A DNA stretch of 64,000 bases from Chaunax sp. Z400 (Eukaryota > Chordata > Actinopteri > Lophiiformes > Chaunacidae), in contig CM075202.1 of the NCBI GenBank assembly GCA_037577475.1, forward strand, positions 7,548,501-7,612,500. Reading direction: 5' to 3'. The notes below the pieces were generated by a model. The model was not told where the DNA came from. It was given only the letters and a program-made list of their open reading frames with translations, and made no database searches. Shown here piece after piece: positions 53,001 through 64,000 of this stretch. Made by a program: the position numbers and the translations under genes. Position 1 is the stretch's first letter, and every line of letters starts with the position of its first letter.

Positions 53001-55124
53001 TGTGTAACATCTGATGGATACTACCAACAGAGGACATTTTAATTTAACAATTAAGATAAACTTAAAGTCGATCTGTTTAATGTCTAAAATCTCTAAACAC
53101 TTGGTACCTTATGGTACTCGGTACAGTATGTTTAGTGGACTTTTATGGAAGAACACCCTAATTTAGTCTTTCAGACTTGATTGTCCGTGACGTGTAAACG
53201 CTGATGTTACCGATGTAGCATCCGACGAGGGTCCACACGAGCTTCTGAGCAGGTTTGGAGGTGCTGTTGCTGCTGACAACGAGGCCACAATCACCCACGC
53301 CACAGGTCAGCAGCTGCTCCTCTGGGATGTCAGCTGTCAGGAAAAAAATAATCCAACATGTCAGTATGGTAAGCAAGTACTGAATTATTTGTATTTTTCT
53401 CGGAGTTTTTAAGTTTACGCAAAGTGATACTTCTACTCCACCACATTTAAGAGGCTGCTGTACATCCGAATGCATTAACATATATGGGTTTTCCAATTTG
53501 CTATCCTGCCACTAACATATCCACAGATTCCGTTTCAGCTGTCTTCCTACCTATACTGGTGTCCTGTCCAAAGATAAGTGACGACATGAGGTTTCCCCAC
53601 ACAGCAGACGACTGAAAGATGAAAAAGAAGATGCCAAAGTATTGGTTGATGACGTCAGAGCCCTTTTTGTCCTCCTTTGCAGCCTGCCTGTTTCCAGAGA
53701 TGGTCAGGTAGGTGCATTTAGCCGACCACAGAGGAGAGCCACCCAAACCCAGGATCACTGAGGTGGGGATGAGGGTGTACCTGTGCGAGAGAGAGAAAAC
53801 AAATATGTGAACACTTTCTTTCAAATTTAGTTTTTTGTTTGATTCTGGATAAGACTTGACTGAATTAAAGGGGACTGTTGGGCCTGGGTGTAGGTATGTG
53901 AAACACAGTCATTAGATATGTCCAAATAAAACACACCTTTGACACTTTATTGACTGTTTTTGTAAACACTGAATAGATGAAGCATTTGCTTTTAATTAGT
54001 TCAGCATTTTCACATTTCATTTTGTTTTGTTTTGTAAAAGCTCTGATCTCCAGCTTGTCTAACGTGAGTCTGAGAATGATAATGTTGCCCATGAAGATGA
54101 GCAAACATAATAATACAGAAATATGATAAAATAATAACAAAAAGCCACCGTAAGTGTGATGATTTCATTTGTTGTCTGATTGATTACCATCCGGGATAGA
54201 GGTTTCCAAAGGAGTAGGAGACGTAGCAGGCCATGCCGGCAACGATGGTCCATTTACAGCCCAGATTTTTGATCATGATCGGAGGCAGGAACATGGAGGA
54301 GACTATGATGGAGGCGTAGATGACGCTCAGAGACGCCACACCCATCCCGTCCTCTGCATTCAGACTGCTCTGCACAGACAGGGACAGGATAGGTGACAAT
54401 GGGCCTCTTGCAAGACCACATTCATATTTTTATCCTAAATCCTGCTTTAGCAGACATGTTCAATCGAATTGATCCATGTTCTGCTGTTTCATTTAATTCT
54501 TTCTGGTTTGACTCCAGCTAAAAAGATAACTGCCTTTTGAGTTAATTTTGTCTCTTTACATTAATAACTCACAGTAAGGCTGCATGTCATGAACAAAAGG
54601 CATTTAAATACTGCACTTTACTAACTTTTTTAAGGTGTGACATTGTAAGTGAACAATCTTAATCTAATGAAATTTAAGGACATATGAATAAAAACTAAGT
54701 AATGTTGTAAATGGAACCCAAAAGTCATTTTTTTTAGAATTGTTCAAATATATGCCTCAATGATATTGACTTACGCTTTATAAATATGTCCTTTTTAATG
54801 AACAGTTTATCTAATTTTAAGGGAAAAACTAATGATTGTTCTAGTATAATGAATTTGTGTCAATGTGGGAACTTCAAAGACCAATTATTCATTATTTTAA
54901 GGGTACAATAACAGCCTCTTGGTTAAAAGAGAACACTTTAAAAAACAAAACCCAGTAAACCAAAAATAATGCTGTAAATAATGCACTAAAAAACAACAAC
55001 AACAAAAAAATCAATCAATAACTCCTCCACCTACCTGTAAACTCTGCAGGCCTCCATAGGCTGTGAACAGAGACAGAAACCCCACAGACACCACCAACAC
55101 ATTCTTGAAGTTACGACTGATCAT
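50066..55124 (-). CDS. unc93a: UNC93 homolog A (multi-pass membrane protein)
   Basis: Eight coding exons in transcription order: 55124-55035, 54369-54188, 53780-53551, 53333-53211, 52640-52429, 51609-51474, 51087-50956 and 50355-50066. All GT-AG phases agree, giving 464 aa (human about 457). The start MISRNFKNVLVVSVGFLSLF enters the first membrane segment, then TAYGGLQSLQSSLNAEDGMG. Other hallmarks are YTLIPTSVILGLGGSPLWSA, QYFGIFFFIFQSSAVWGNL, WTLVGCYIGVGVLAM, LLTLIPLTMYSGFEQSFLSG, ALWGMADAVWQTQTNALYG and FPRDKEAAFANYRMWESLGF. A hydrophilic loop at about 168-200 has two CG motifs and an NST glycosylation sequon (N190). The family is a 12-helix MFS-like fold. UNC93A has been linked to nutrient-responsive membrane traffic or ion transport, but its substrate is not known. 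UNC93B1 is excluded by length and sequence. Confidence 0.94.
52040..52056 (+). promoter_or_regulatory. candidate CTCF site
   Basis: CCACTAGAGGGCTGCAG fits the CTCF core consensus CCASYAGRKGGC exactly over its first 12 bases. It is in an unc93a intron flanked by AT microsatellite DNA. Sequence match only. Confidence 0.4.
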
Positions 55125-55316
55125 GGCTGTCTCTGCAGAAGACGATCTCCGAGGAAACTTTACTCAAAGGAAATGGTAACGTAAGTGGGGTTTATTTTAG
55201 GGTTAATGGCACCCCACAGCAACTGCACAGCTTCAGAGTCACGGGAGGTTCTCTCTGCTGGAAATGTTTGTGTCTGTGATAAACTCTCACACTGGAAATA
55301 GTTGAGAACGAAGTCC

Positions 55317-55318
<2 letters not shown>

Positions 55319-55380
<62 letters not shown>
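55319..55380. repeat. (CT)n microsatellite upstream of unc93a
   Basis: About 31 CT units, i.e. (GA)n on the unc93a strand, followed by a short CA tract. It lies about 195-260 bp upstream of the unc93a ATG, in the leader intron or promoter region. Confidence 0.97.
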
Positions 55381-55390
<10 letters not shown>

Positions 55391-56370
55391 AACACACACT
55401 CACCTATAGTTTTTGCAGTGAATCCCTTATCAATTGGCCTTCCACGTAATGTTTTTACATCGTTTAGTCACATGAGGCCCCACATCTCCCTTTTTTCCTC
55501 TCTCCTTTCTTTGAATCATTGATTCAGCTTTGACTGTAAAAATCGCAAACGTTCCTTCTTTCTCTTAAGTGGCTTTCTGTACAGTTCGTCATCCTACTTC
55601 TTACCGCTTCAGATGTAAACTGATGTTTCTACACTTTCGGGAACAATGGCACAGAGCAAAGGTTTATTACCTATTTTCTCATTTTCGTTGCCAACTCTTT
55701 TACAACCGAATAGCTTCTTGTAATTTGAAGAATATGACAGGAAGACGGGGAGTCTCCAGACTCTTATCTCAGATACCAGACTGTAATGAGTAATAGAAGA
55801 TACCAGTTTAATCATTTCTGAGTACTTGGATGTCACTGAGTGTCATAATCTGTTATAAAATGATAGTAGTTATGACAATAAAGTGTTCTATTTTGACAGC
55901 ATCTTGACTTTGGAACTATTTACATTGTCAGTTACAATGATCATTTAAAGAGATTCAGTCAAATAAATTCTCCAATTAGTTAGAACTATAACAAAATATA
56001 CCACAACCAAGTCTATCCAAGGAGAAGACATAGGACCTCCAGAAAATGATGCAATAATTGAGCACTTGTTTTTACAAGATGCTTATTTTTGATGGACATT
56101 TGACATACTTCTCCACCCTATTGTTAAGCTATAAATTGGTGTGGCAGTTCCATCTGTTTATCCGTGTTTTGAAGTATGCAGTTGATTTCAGTGGGTCATC
56201 CTCTGATAAGAGACATGATACAGTAGAATTGATTAAGGGTAATTTTCTGTGTGACACCTTTAACCTAAAGTGGCTTTAAGGCAACACAAAAACATTAAAA
56301 GTTTTGTCTTTAAAATTTACTTATGGCGAAGTGTAACCAAGTACATTTACTGAAGTACTGTACGTACAAT

Positions 56371-56457
56371 ACCATACGATACGATATGACACGATACAAT
56401 ATGATACAATACCATACCATACCATACCATACCATACCATACCATACATTATTGTCC
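56371..56457. repeat. (ATACC)n pentanucleotide array with diverged flank
   Basis: About nine ACCAT units at 56411-56457. Preceding 5-mer variants (ACGAT, ATGAC, ACAAT) show a diverging older part of the same array at 56371-56410. Confidence 0.9.
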
Positions 56458-56479
56458 CCTTGGGTAAGTTTTTCTTGGG

Positions 56480-56890
56480 CTCTTACAGCAACAGCTTCCT
56501 GACCCTACGCTAGGGCACATCATCAGCTTGTGTTACTTGGGGTCATCGGGTGTTTTGGGTATTTCACACATCGTACATCCTCGCCCAGGTGACCCAACTA
56601 GTGTTGATCAGATCCTAGCCTGAGCCCTAGCAGCAACTCACGGATCTGCTTTCTTCAACCAAAGCCATCTTGATGCTTTCTCAGCTGTGGTGGTCGAGAT
56701 GGCCTCTCTCCTGTGGTTCCAGGTGCCGCTAATGTTCTGCAAAGCGGCTGGCCTGCAAAGCCCCAACACCCGACCTCCAAAGGCCAGCACTTGGCTCTCC
56801 AGCCTTTATGTAGGCAGTTGTAAATTCAGCTCTTCATACCGTCTGCTCATCTCCCAGTCCTGTATAGTAAAGGTTTCCGGTGTTCTGTTA
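56480..56890 (-). mobile_element. degenerate LINE-like coding relic
   Basis: A minus-strand frame across about 56640-56750 reads SGTWNHRREAIST then EKASRWLWLKKADP and a stop. The RREA ... RWLWLKK phrase resembles the end of reverse-transcriptase ORFs seen in teleost LINEs. The remainder is frame-broken. Confidence 0.45.
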
Positions 56891-58269
56891 ATAGTCTTTC
56901 TCCCTCTCTGACAAAACGGATATACACAAGCATGCCAGTCTTGTCACAGTGGAAGCAAGCTGGTCATTCTGTTGTATGGTCATATGCTGTATAGAATAGG
57001 ATGCATTGCTGCAGATTAAACTACAAACTGTAAAAAGTATAAAGCAGTTGAAATGAGGCCAAACATCTACAGCAGTAAAAAAAAAAAAGAAGAAAAAAAA
57101 ATTCTAAGCAGTTATATTAATCCAAAAACATCATATAGCAGACTCTGTTTTCTAGGGACGCTCAGATCTTTGAATTTACTAACAAGGCAGAAACTATCAT
57201 TGGTCAAAACCTGGAGAAGTTTGAGTCACTTATGAGCAGACGCCACTGAACCACACTACAGAGACACTCGGCCATGAAAACGTTTAAACTTACAATTTAG
57301 GATCGCTGTTTGTTTTGGACTGTAGAAGGTACAGCAGCTGGAGCACTAAGAGGAACTGTATGCAAACTCAACAGAAAAAACTCAGCAGTGTTTGTCACAA
57401 ACACCCCAGCACACTAGTTGTTGATGTTTTCTTTTCTTTTTTTCTTTTTGTAAGCTTATTTCTAAGCTGTAGCTATAAGTAAGTTTATCAGTTTGACCTT
57501 AGCGGAGGAGAAGTGTGCACATTTGGGTTACCCACCCATATACTGAAACTCAAACGACTAAAGTAACAGCAACCTCATAGGCTTCACATGATGAGTTTGA
57601 TATTAGATTTTCTATTGGAATGCTCTGTAATATAAGGAATCAAACAAATGTACTGTATACAGGACATTACAAAGGCACTCTCTTTACTATAATGGGTCAT
57701 TCAGTTCACATACTGAATAAATATTAACAGTCCAGACATGTAGAATCCCTCTCCTAATAATAAAAAAAAGGCTTGATCTGAAGAGAGCTTGATCCATAAT
57801 TATTTTAGAAGAAGAAGAAAATGCTTTATTGTCAACTTTTTGCGAACAAAAGGCAGAAAAATATGACTTTGGTTGCATGTGCAAGAGAAGGGGTACAACA
57901 ATACATTAAAAAAAAACAACCCAACATAATCTCACAATCAGATAAACCTGTTACAAACACGCATAGGAAGAAAAAAAAGAATAAAAAGCACAATAGAGGC
58001 TACATTAAAAAGAGCAACAAGTACTCAGCCTTCATAAAAAGACAGCTTTGACCACAGGAGGGAGTCAGAGTCCATAAATAAATCATCAATAGTAAAACAA
58101 ACCCAGCATTACTATAGATATCCCAAGACACATTTCACAAGTTTTCACTTCAGAAAATAGTCAGCCCAAATGATAAATGTCATTTATAGAGTAGTGTTTT
58201 AAATATCACTAATATCACATCTTAATATGTTTATCATGGCCCAAATATATATTGCTTATCTATTTGAGT

Positions 58270-58545
58270 CCTGGCGGCATGGTGGTGTGGTGGTTATTAC
58301 TGTCACCCCACAGGAAGGAGGTTCTAGGTGCGAATCCTGACCTGGGGCCTCTCTGTGTGCAGTTTTTGCATGTTCTCCCTCACGTGTGGGTTCTCTCTGG
58401 GAGCTCCGGCTCCCTGCCACAGTCCAAACACGTGCAATATAAGTGGATTGGTGAACCTAAATTCCACCCAGAGATATAAATGTGTCCATAAATGGTTGTC
58501 TGTCTTCCTTTGTGTCGGGCGTGTGATGAGTCCTTTATGATATGT
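58270..58545 (+). repeat. tRNA-headed SINE-like interspersed repeat, copy 3
   Basis: The head GGCGGCATGGTGGTGTGGTGG and B-box-like GGTGCGAATCC are followed by TTTTGCATGTTCTCCCTCA and a GTGTGATGAGTCC-type tail, the same family order as at 2440-2762 (inverted) and 26630-26880. It shows few changes in the head compared with the other copies. Confidence 0.75.
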
Positions 58546-59226
58546 TTGTTTTGGCCAAGTCCTATGACAACAAAGCAGTGGACTGAGGAGTGAAATAAAT
58601 TAAAATGAAAGCTCTCCTGCCACTCATTGCCAGATTGTTCAGTCCACTTGTGCGAAAGAGATTTTCAGGCCTATGAATAAAAACTTCCAAGCAGTTACTA
58701 TTGACTTCACAACTCTAAAGGTATTTACTTTACTCTATAGTAGTTTTTTAGTAATGTGTAATTAGGCCATATTACATTTTTTATTACATTAAATGTATTT
58801 CAGAAGTAGTTACTTAGCAGAATCAGATTACAACAAATATGATTAGCTTATAAAATATGATGCACTGTTAAATTACATCCACCTTTACTGGCTACAACAC
58901 TTCATGCATGACTAAAAATTACGCAAAACATTTTGTCAAAATATTTGTCAAGGATATGAAAATGTTAATTGGAATCACATGTCGGCATCAAATAAAATGG
59001 AATAAAGCCCTGAAGTTATTTACTGAAGCATTTGTCTCTGGCTCATCAACAGGTTCCTATGAAGAATTGTTCAGCTTCATTCTACACTGTTTGTGTTTTT
59101 GTTCTTCTTCTTCACAACCTGAGTTGCTACAGATGCAAATGAACTTGAAGCCATAATCTGGCGCAGTGCATCAAATGGAGACATTTATGTTTGAACTGGG
59201 CGCTGTCCCTTTTTAAAATAAAATAA

Positions 59227-59251
59227 AAGAAAGAAAGAAAGAAAGAAAGAA
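59227..59251. repeat. (AAAG)n short tandem repeat
   Basis: About six AAAG units after an AAATAAAAT stretch. Confidence 0.9.
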
Positions 59252-60980
59252 TTCACCGTAAGACACGATAAAGCATCATGAATTGATGAAGAACTTAGTA
59301 CATGTATGTACGCATAAAAAATGTCTTCTACATAACGAGCATTTCTGATGCATGATGGTATCGATACTTCTACTTCAACTTGACTTTCAAATTGTTTTAT
59401 TGCTTCTTTTACCCAAGAAAAGGTTGCTAAGATTTATCCTCCCTCTGCGATATGTGAAATCATGTAAATGGTGACATGACAAATTAAAAGCAGATGATAA
59501 GAGAAAAGACGATGCAATTCTCTTTAAGGTAACCTGACTGCAAGTGTTGAAACTTTCCCAACATCATCCTGCAAGAACCTCCAATCAGTATCCGTGTCAA
59601 GAAATATTCTGCCATGTGTTCCAAAGCACCAACCTGCACACACATGCAGCACACACGGCAGAGGGTTTGGAAATGTCTGTCACTGTCCCACAAAGATTCA
59701 AGTTCAACTCTTGACACGCACACCTTCACCTTCAACTCACCCGGAGCCTTTTACCCTCTGATTCCCTGCTGCTTTTTGAAAATTCTTTGAAGGAACAGCC
59801 GCGCTGGATTTAAAGATTCACTGTTATATTTCTTTTTTTAGCACCTGCCTTTCATCACAAAGCTCTGCAACTCTGCAACTCTGCAACATGCGGCTCACTC
59901 CCTCACTTTTTCCCTCGCTCTGTTTCTCTGCTAATTTTCATATTGAGTTACTGCATGTACAACTTTCACAGGCTGGCAACCTGCCACATTGAAACCAACA
60001 CTTCTAGTTTCTCTATAAATAACCTAGGGTAGCAGCAATAATGTTCCCACCCTGGCTTGTTTATAGAGGAACTGCAAAGCAAACTTGTTTTAAATTGGAT
60101 TTTTTTGGGGGGGAATACCTTTATTTTCTAGCCAATGTGAAGATTGATAGCACAAAGCCTGGAGACCATTGACTGTATTTAATGATGGACGACATAATAG
60201 CTCCCCAAAAGTGATGCCAAAACATACCAATCAGCTCCTGTTAGCTGACTGCAGATCATGAACCACTCCGACCCAATTTAACAGATGAGTCATCGGTCAA
60301 ACTAAAAACTTTAAAGTGCATGTTAGATCATTCTTTTCCCAAAGATAGTTTCTGTCATTTTCTTATCATGCCAATGTGCCAAGTGTTCTTGTTGCAGATC
60401 AAGTTGGTTTTAATTAGTTATTTGATGCCATATAAAGATGTGACATCATGATTGACAGCTGAGCCCTACTTATAATTGAATTGGGGTGGAACTGGGACAC
60501 ATGGCTGCACACACACTGGCTCCAAATCACTTCAGCAGTGCAAGATGGCAACGCCTGTCTTTGTACTTTGCAAAGAAGTTGTCGTCCATCTTTATATAGG
60601 TCAACACTGGAAACAGCCAGCCTGGCATCTTGTTTGTTTAATCAGGTAAAAAAAAGGCCTTGTAAAAACAAGGATGTTATGTTAAGTTATGTGACAGATT
60701 AAATCTTGATTTCTTCTTGATTTCACAGCTAACATACCATGACTGGTTTATCTACCAATACTACATCCTTATTGGCTAAATAAATGGAGATATGGGGAAT
60801 AAGAGTTAACATTCCAACGCACACACACACACACACACACACACACTGCTGGGCCCTGAGGGACAGAATTACAGGTATTAGAATGGCAGACAGACAGGTA
60901 TGTCAGCTGTTTCTCAGATATGAGCTGAAAGCTCTGTCATCAGAGATGCTCAGGGCACTTTAATAATACACTACTTTTGA

Positions 60981-61109
<129 letters not shown>

Positions 61110-61649
61110 CTTGAGAGCAAACTAAAGAAAGGTGTGTCACTTTCATGTGTGAACTGTGTCCCCGTCAATACTACAGCATGTTGCTCCAATGTTTCTGCGG
61201 TTCGTGTAAAAAACAATGTTTGCGGAAAAAATTATAAATAATGCCGTTGTATCCATATCAAACACTGAATTGGTACGTTCAATTTCAAAAACTTCACCGT
61301 GTAAATCCAACGTGTTCACTGCCATTTAAAGGTGGATTTACTCACTACTATAATTTTTTTTCCATCTACTGCAAGATGGAAAGTTTTGTCAATACTGCAA
61401 AGTTTTGTTGCGTTTTTGTTTAGATTGGATGTAAATGCAGAGAGGAATAAATGTTTAGAGTTGAAGATGAAAGCTAATATTTTTAAACCAAATCTTACAT
61501 TTTTTACAATTTTTTAAATCTTTTATTAATGAAACTGTACTTGTCTCGGAGTATTTTTACCTTGTGGTAAAGTTGGTAATGGATCTGAATATTTCATCCA
61601 CCTCCGACCCACAGACAGGATCACTGCCCACTTCTAGCAGAAAACACTA

Positions 61650-61790
61650 GAAACGCTGCACAAATGAAACCATCCTTCAAACTATTTAGTAGAAATATCT
61701 CAACAACTGAACGGATTGTTTAGATATTTGGTAAAAACCTTCATCTCCCCCTCAGGATGAATAGTAAGCTGCTGACATGGCTCTATAAGT
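61650..61790 (-). repeat. dispersed teleost repeat (MITE-like), copy 2
   Basis: GAAATATCTCAACAACTGAACGG followed by CCCCTCAGGATGAATAGTAA matches, in reverse, the consensus phrase also seen at 8690-8840. Confidence 0.55.
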
Positions 61791-61934
61791 TTAGTTAGTT
61801 TTTTATAGAAATAAAAAGTTGGATATACTTATAGTACTGTTAAAACCCCTGGTAATAAGTAAGAACTATTGTTATTATTGAACTAGTTTATTATGACTAT
61901 TTTTTTCTCAGGAGGTTTTCTGTTCACGTGTCTT

Positions 61935-61950
61935 TCAGCAGGTGGCGCCC
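61935..61950 (+). promoter_or_regulatory. candidate CTCF site
   Basis: TTCAGCAGGTGGCGCC matches the CTCF consensus CCASYAGRKGGCRSY at all but the first core base. It lies in gene-free DNA. Confidence 0.4.
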
Positions 61951-64000
61951 TGTGTCTGTTGAGTCTCACTGCTCATGACAGGCCTGAAGTTTTTTTCTGA
62001 CTTAACTGGAAATGTTTTCTAGATATAGAGGGTTTAACAGGAAATATGCCGTCTGTAAGTTAAATCTCTGCTGTGTTACAGCTGGCAGACATAGAGTGTC
62101 ACGGCATACTTTTATTTATACAGAGATGCTGCAGAATATGACTTAAAACCTCACATTAAAATTGGAGAATGAGGAGAGGATTTCTCTGTCTTACTGGTCT
62201 CAGGTAAAGTGTGACTAATGCTCCATCTAGGCCAGTGAGAGCTGCGTGAAGGCAGAATTCATTACTCCAGATCGAGCTGGGTCACACTCTCTAATCCCAG
62301 ACCCCTACCTGTCTGACTGCTACAGAGTCATGGGAAAAAAATCTCTCACACCCACTCATTTTGTTTCTCACACACACACACAAACACACACACACACTTT
62401 CTCCTTCCTGCAAAGTCTATTTTCTTACCAATCCCCTGTCTCTCTCTCTCTCTCTCGCCCCAAATCCCTCCTGGAATCTCAAACCTGTGTGTGAACCAGA
62501 CTGCAGGTCTGACTGATATGAGTTTTTCAAGACTGAGCCTCCAGATCTTTAAATCCATCCACATCTATGACAAGTGTAAGTGACCTCTGGAAGTTTCTTT
62601 CCTGTCAGTGCAGAAAATCCACTGAATCAAAGATTGTCCACTAAACAATAGATAGGAATATTTATCATAATAAAAAACACAACAGGTTTCTACTTCTTCA
62701 ATCGGAGAGTCTCTCATTACAATCCCATAGACAACCGTTGAAGCATGATATGAATCCCATCGTGGGTGGAGTACACACACAACACCACATCTGATTTTAA
62801 TAAACCCAATATTACTCACAAAAATGCTTCTAAGCCATAAATAATAAAGAAATCCAACTGACCAGACAGACAACAAACATTGCTTGTGATAAGTAATGGT
62901 TTATTAGACAGTGGAGTCAGTGGGCGTAACAAAGTTAGATAATATTTGCAAAAATATTTTATAATTTAATTTTTTTTTATATAGATGCCAAATGAGTGAG
63001 TTTTTCCAACAACACAATAACACAATATGTGTTTCTGACTAACGCTGCCTGTATGTAAGTGTTTGTTTACAGACTTTACTAACTTATCATGTTCAAAAGA
63101 GCGTTCTTTTTAAAAGGGAAGAAAAAAAGAGAGACCTGAGGCGAAGGCAAAGGTGAAAGGTTAGAGTTTATGGAGGAGGTGGAAAAGGGAAACCAGCAGA
63201 CAGACGCCAAAGAGGACGTTGAGACGCCGCTAATTTCCTTCCTATTAAGACAATGCATGATTTGAAACAGAATCACCAAAAAGAAAACTAAGATAATACA
63301 GTTGTTTACTTATTTTAATATATGTACTTATATGTTGTGATTTGTTCAGTCATTATCGTGAGGAAACATTGGGTTTGTAGGACAATAATCGGTGGATGAT
63401 GAGAGTCCTGCAGCTCTTGGTCTTTAAATAACATTTTTCTATACTGTAAGATATTTAAGATATAAAAAAAGTTTACCATTTACAACCTCCATTGTTGTCC
63501 GTTAGCTAGCTATCCTGCTTAACCCAGTTTTACATTACTATTAGATGAAACCAGTCTTCTGAACTTGGAGGTTGTGACCCCTTAAAAGGTCCCAAATAAA
63601 ATCATGGAATCTCTATTTTTTTTATTTGTTTTATTTGTTTTTTTCTACATCTTTTTATGTTTTCCTGGTTTTGTTTATGTTCTTGTGAAAATAGGGGGTG
63701 CTTCAAGCTTCAAAAATGCCTCAAATAAACCACTCTAATGAAGACAAATCAAAAACAATGGGAAGCACTGCATTAAACAAACAAGATAATCCTCATCATC
63801 CTCAACTGGATTTAAGATGAGCTCCTTCCATCATTCCCAATCCAATTGTGCAGAATACATGTAAACACTGTGCATGTCTGGAATATGTTGAACTTTACAT
63901 TTGATATGTTTAAAGTTTACATTTCTCTGTTTCAGTTTTCAATCTTAAGTTGTAAGAATGCTGCACTGAAGGTCTGGTGAGGTTTAAGCACATAAAACAC

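Noticed and set aside
62565..62876. 103-codon minus ORF near the right end
   Set aside because: No motif, cysteine/tyrosine-rich chance frame in AT-rich DNA.

Overview
The window is vertebrate nuclear DNA, almost certainly from a ray-finned (teleost) fish. The support is AT-rich, intron-rich DNA full of long (CA)n, (CT)n and (TA)n microsatellites, tRNA-headed SINE-like repeats and decayed LINE pieces of teleost type, and compact multi-exon genes. The five protein genes were recognised from their translated exons with splice phase checked at every junction. Four of them keep the order and relative orientation of the human 8p21 block SCARA5-PBK-ESCO2-CCDC25 (recalled, not searched).

Layout. 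Positions 1-20138: the 3' part of scara5 (+). Three collagen Gly-X-Y exons and two exons of a C-terminal SRCR domain are present; the cytoplasmic, membrane and coiled-coil exons lie before the window. Positions 20139-29090: probable scara5 3' UTR, then intergenic DNA with one SINE-like copy and an unidentified short ORF. Positions 29090-33030: pbk (+), 6 coding exons, 332 aa, with a GC-rich promoter and a uORF. Positions 33660-40746: esco2 (-), 14 coding exons, 642 aa, tail-to-tail with pbk. Positions 40747-42387: a bidirectional interval holding the esco2 and ccdc25 promoters. Positions 42388-45052: ccdc25 (+), 9 exons, 207 aa. Positions 46524-48603: a small tRNA cluster, with two identical tRNA-Ala(AGC) on the minus strand, one tRNA-Asp(GTC) on the plus strand, and a 780-bp-period tandem duplication carrying a tRNA-like hairpin unit between them. 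Positions 48690-49500: a dead LINE fragment. Positions 50066-55124: unc93a (-), 8 coding exons, 464 aa. Positions 55125-64000: no gene recognised, only repeats and microsatellites.

Functional themes. scara5 encodes a scavenger/ferritin receptor. pbk (mitotic kinase) and esco2 (cohesin acetyltransferase in S phase) are proliferation genes; both promoters show a GGCGCG-type E2F/CDE-like site near a TTTGAA CHR-like site, which would fit shared cell-cycle control. ccdc25 encodes an NFACT-R/DUF814 protein reported in human as a cell-surface sensor of extracellular DNA. unc93a encodes a multi-pass membrane protein of the UNC93/MFS-like family.

I found no convincing novel multi-gene system. The most notable items are a long (CA)n tract fused directly to an esco2 splice donor, loss of the mammalian PDZ-ligand tail in this PBK, the duplicated tRNA-like element, a perfect 18-bp hairpin in a scara5 intron, and an unexplained coding-like exon on the antisense strand of scara5.
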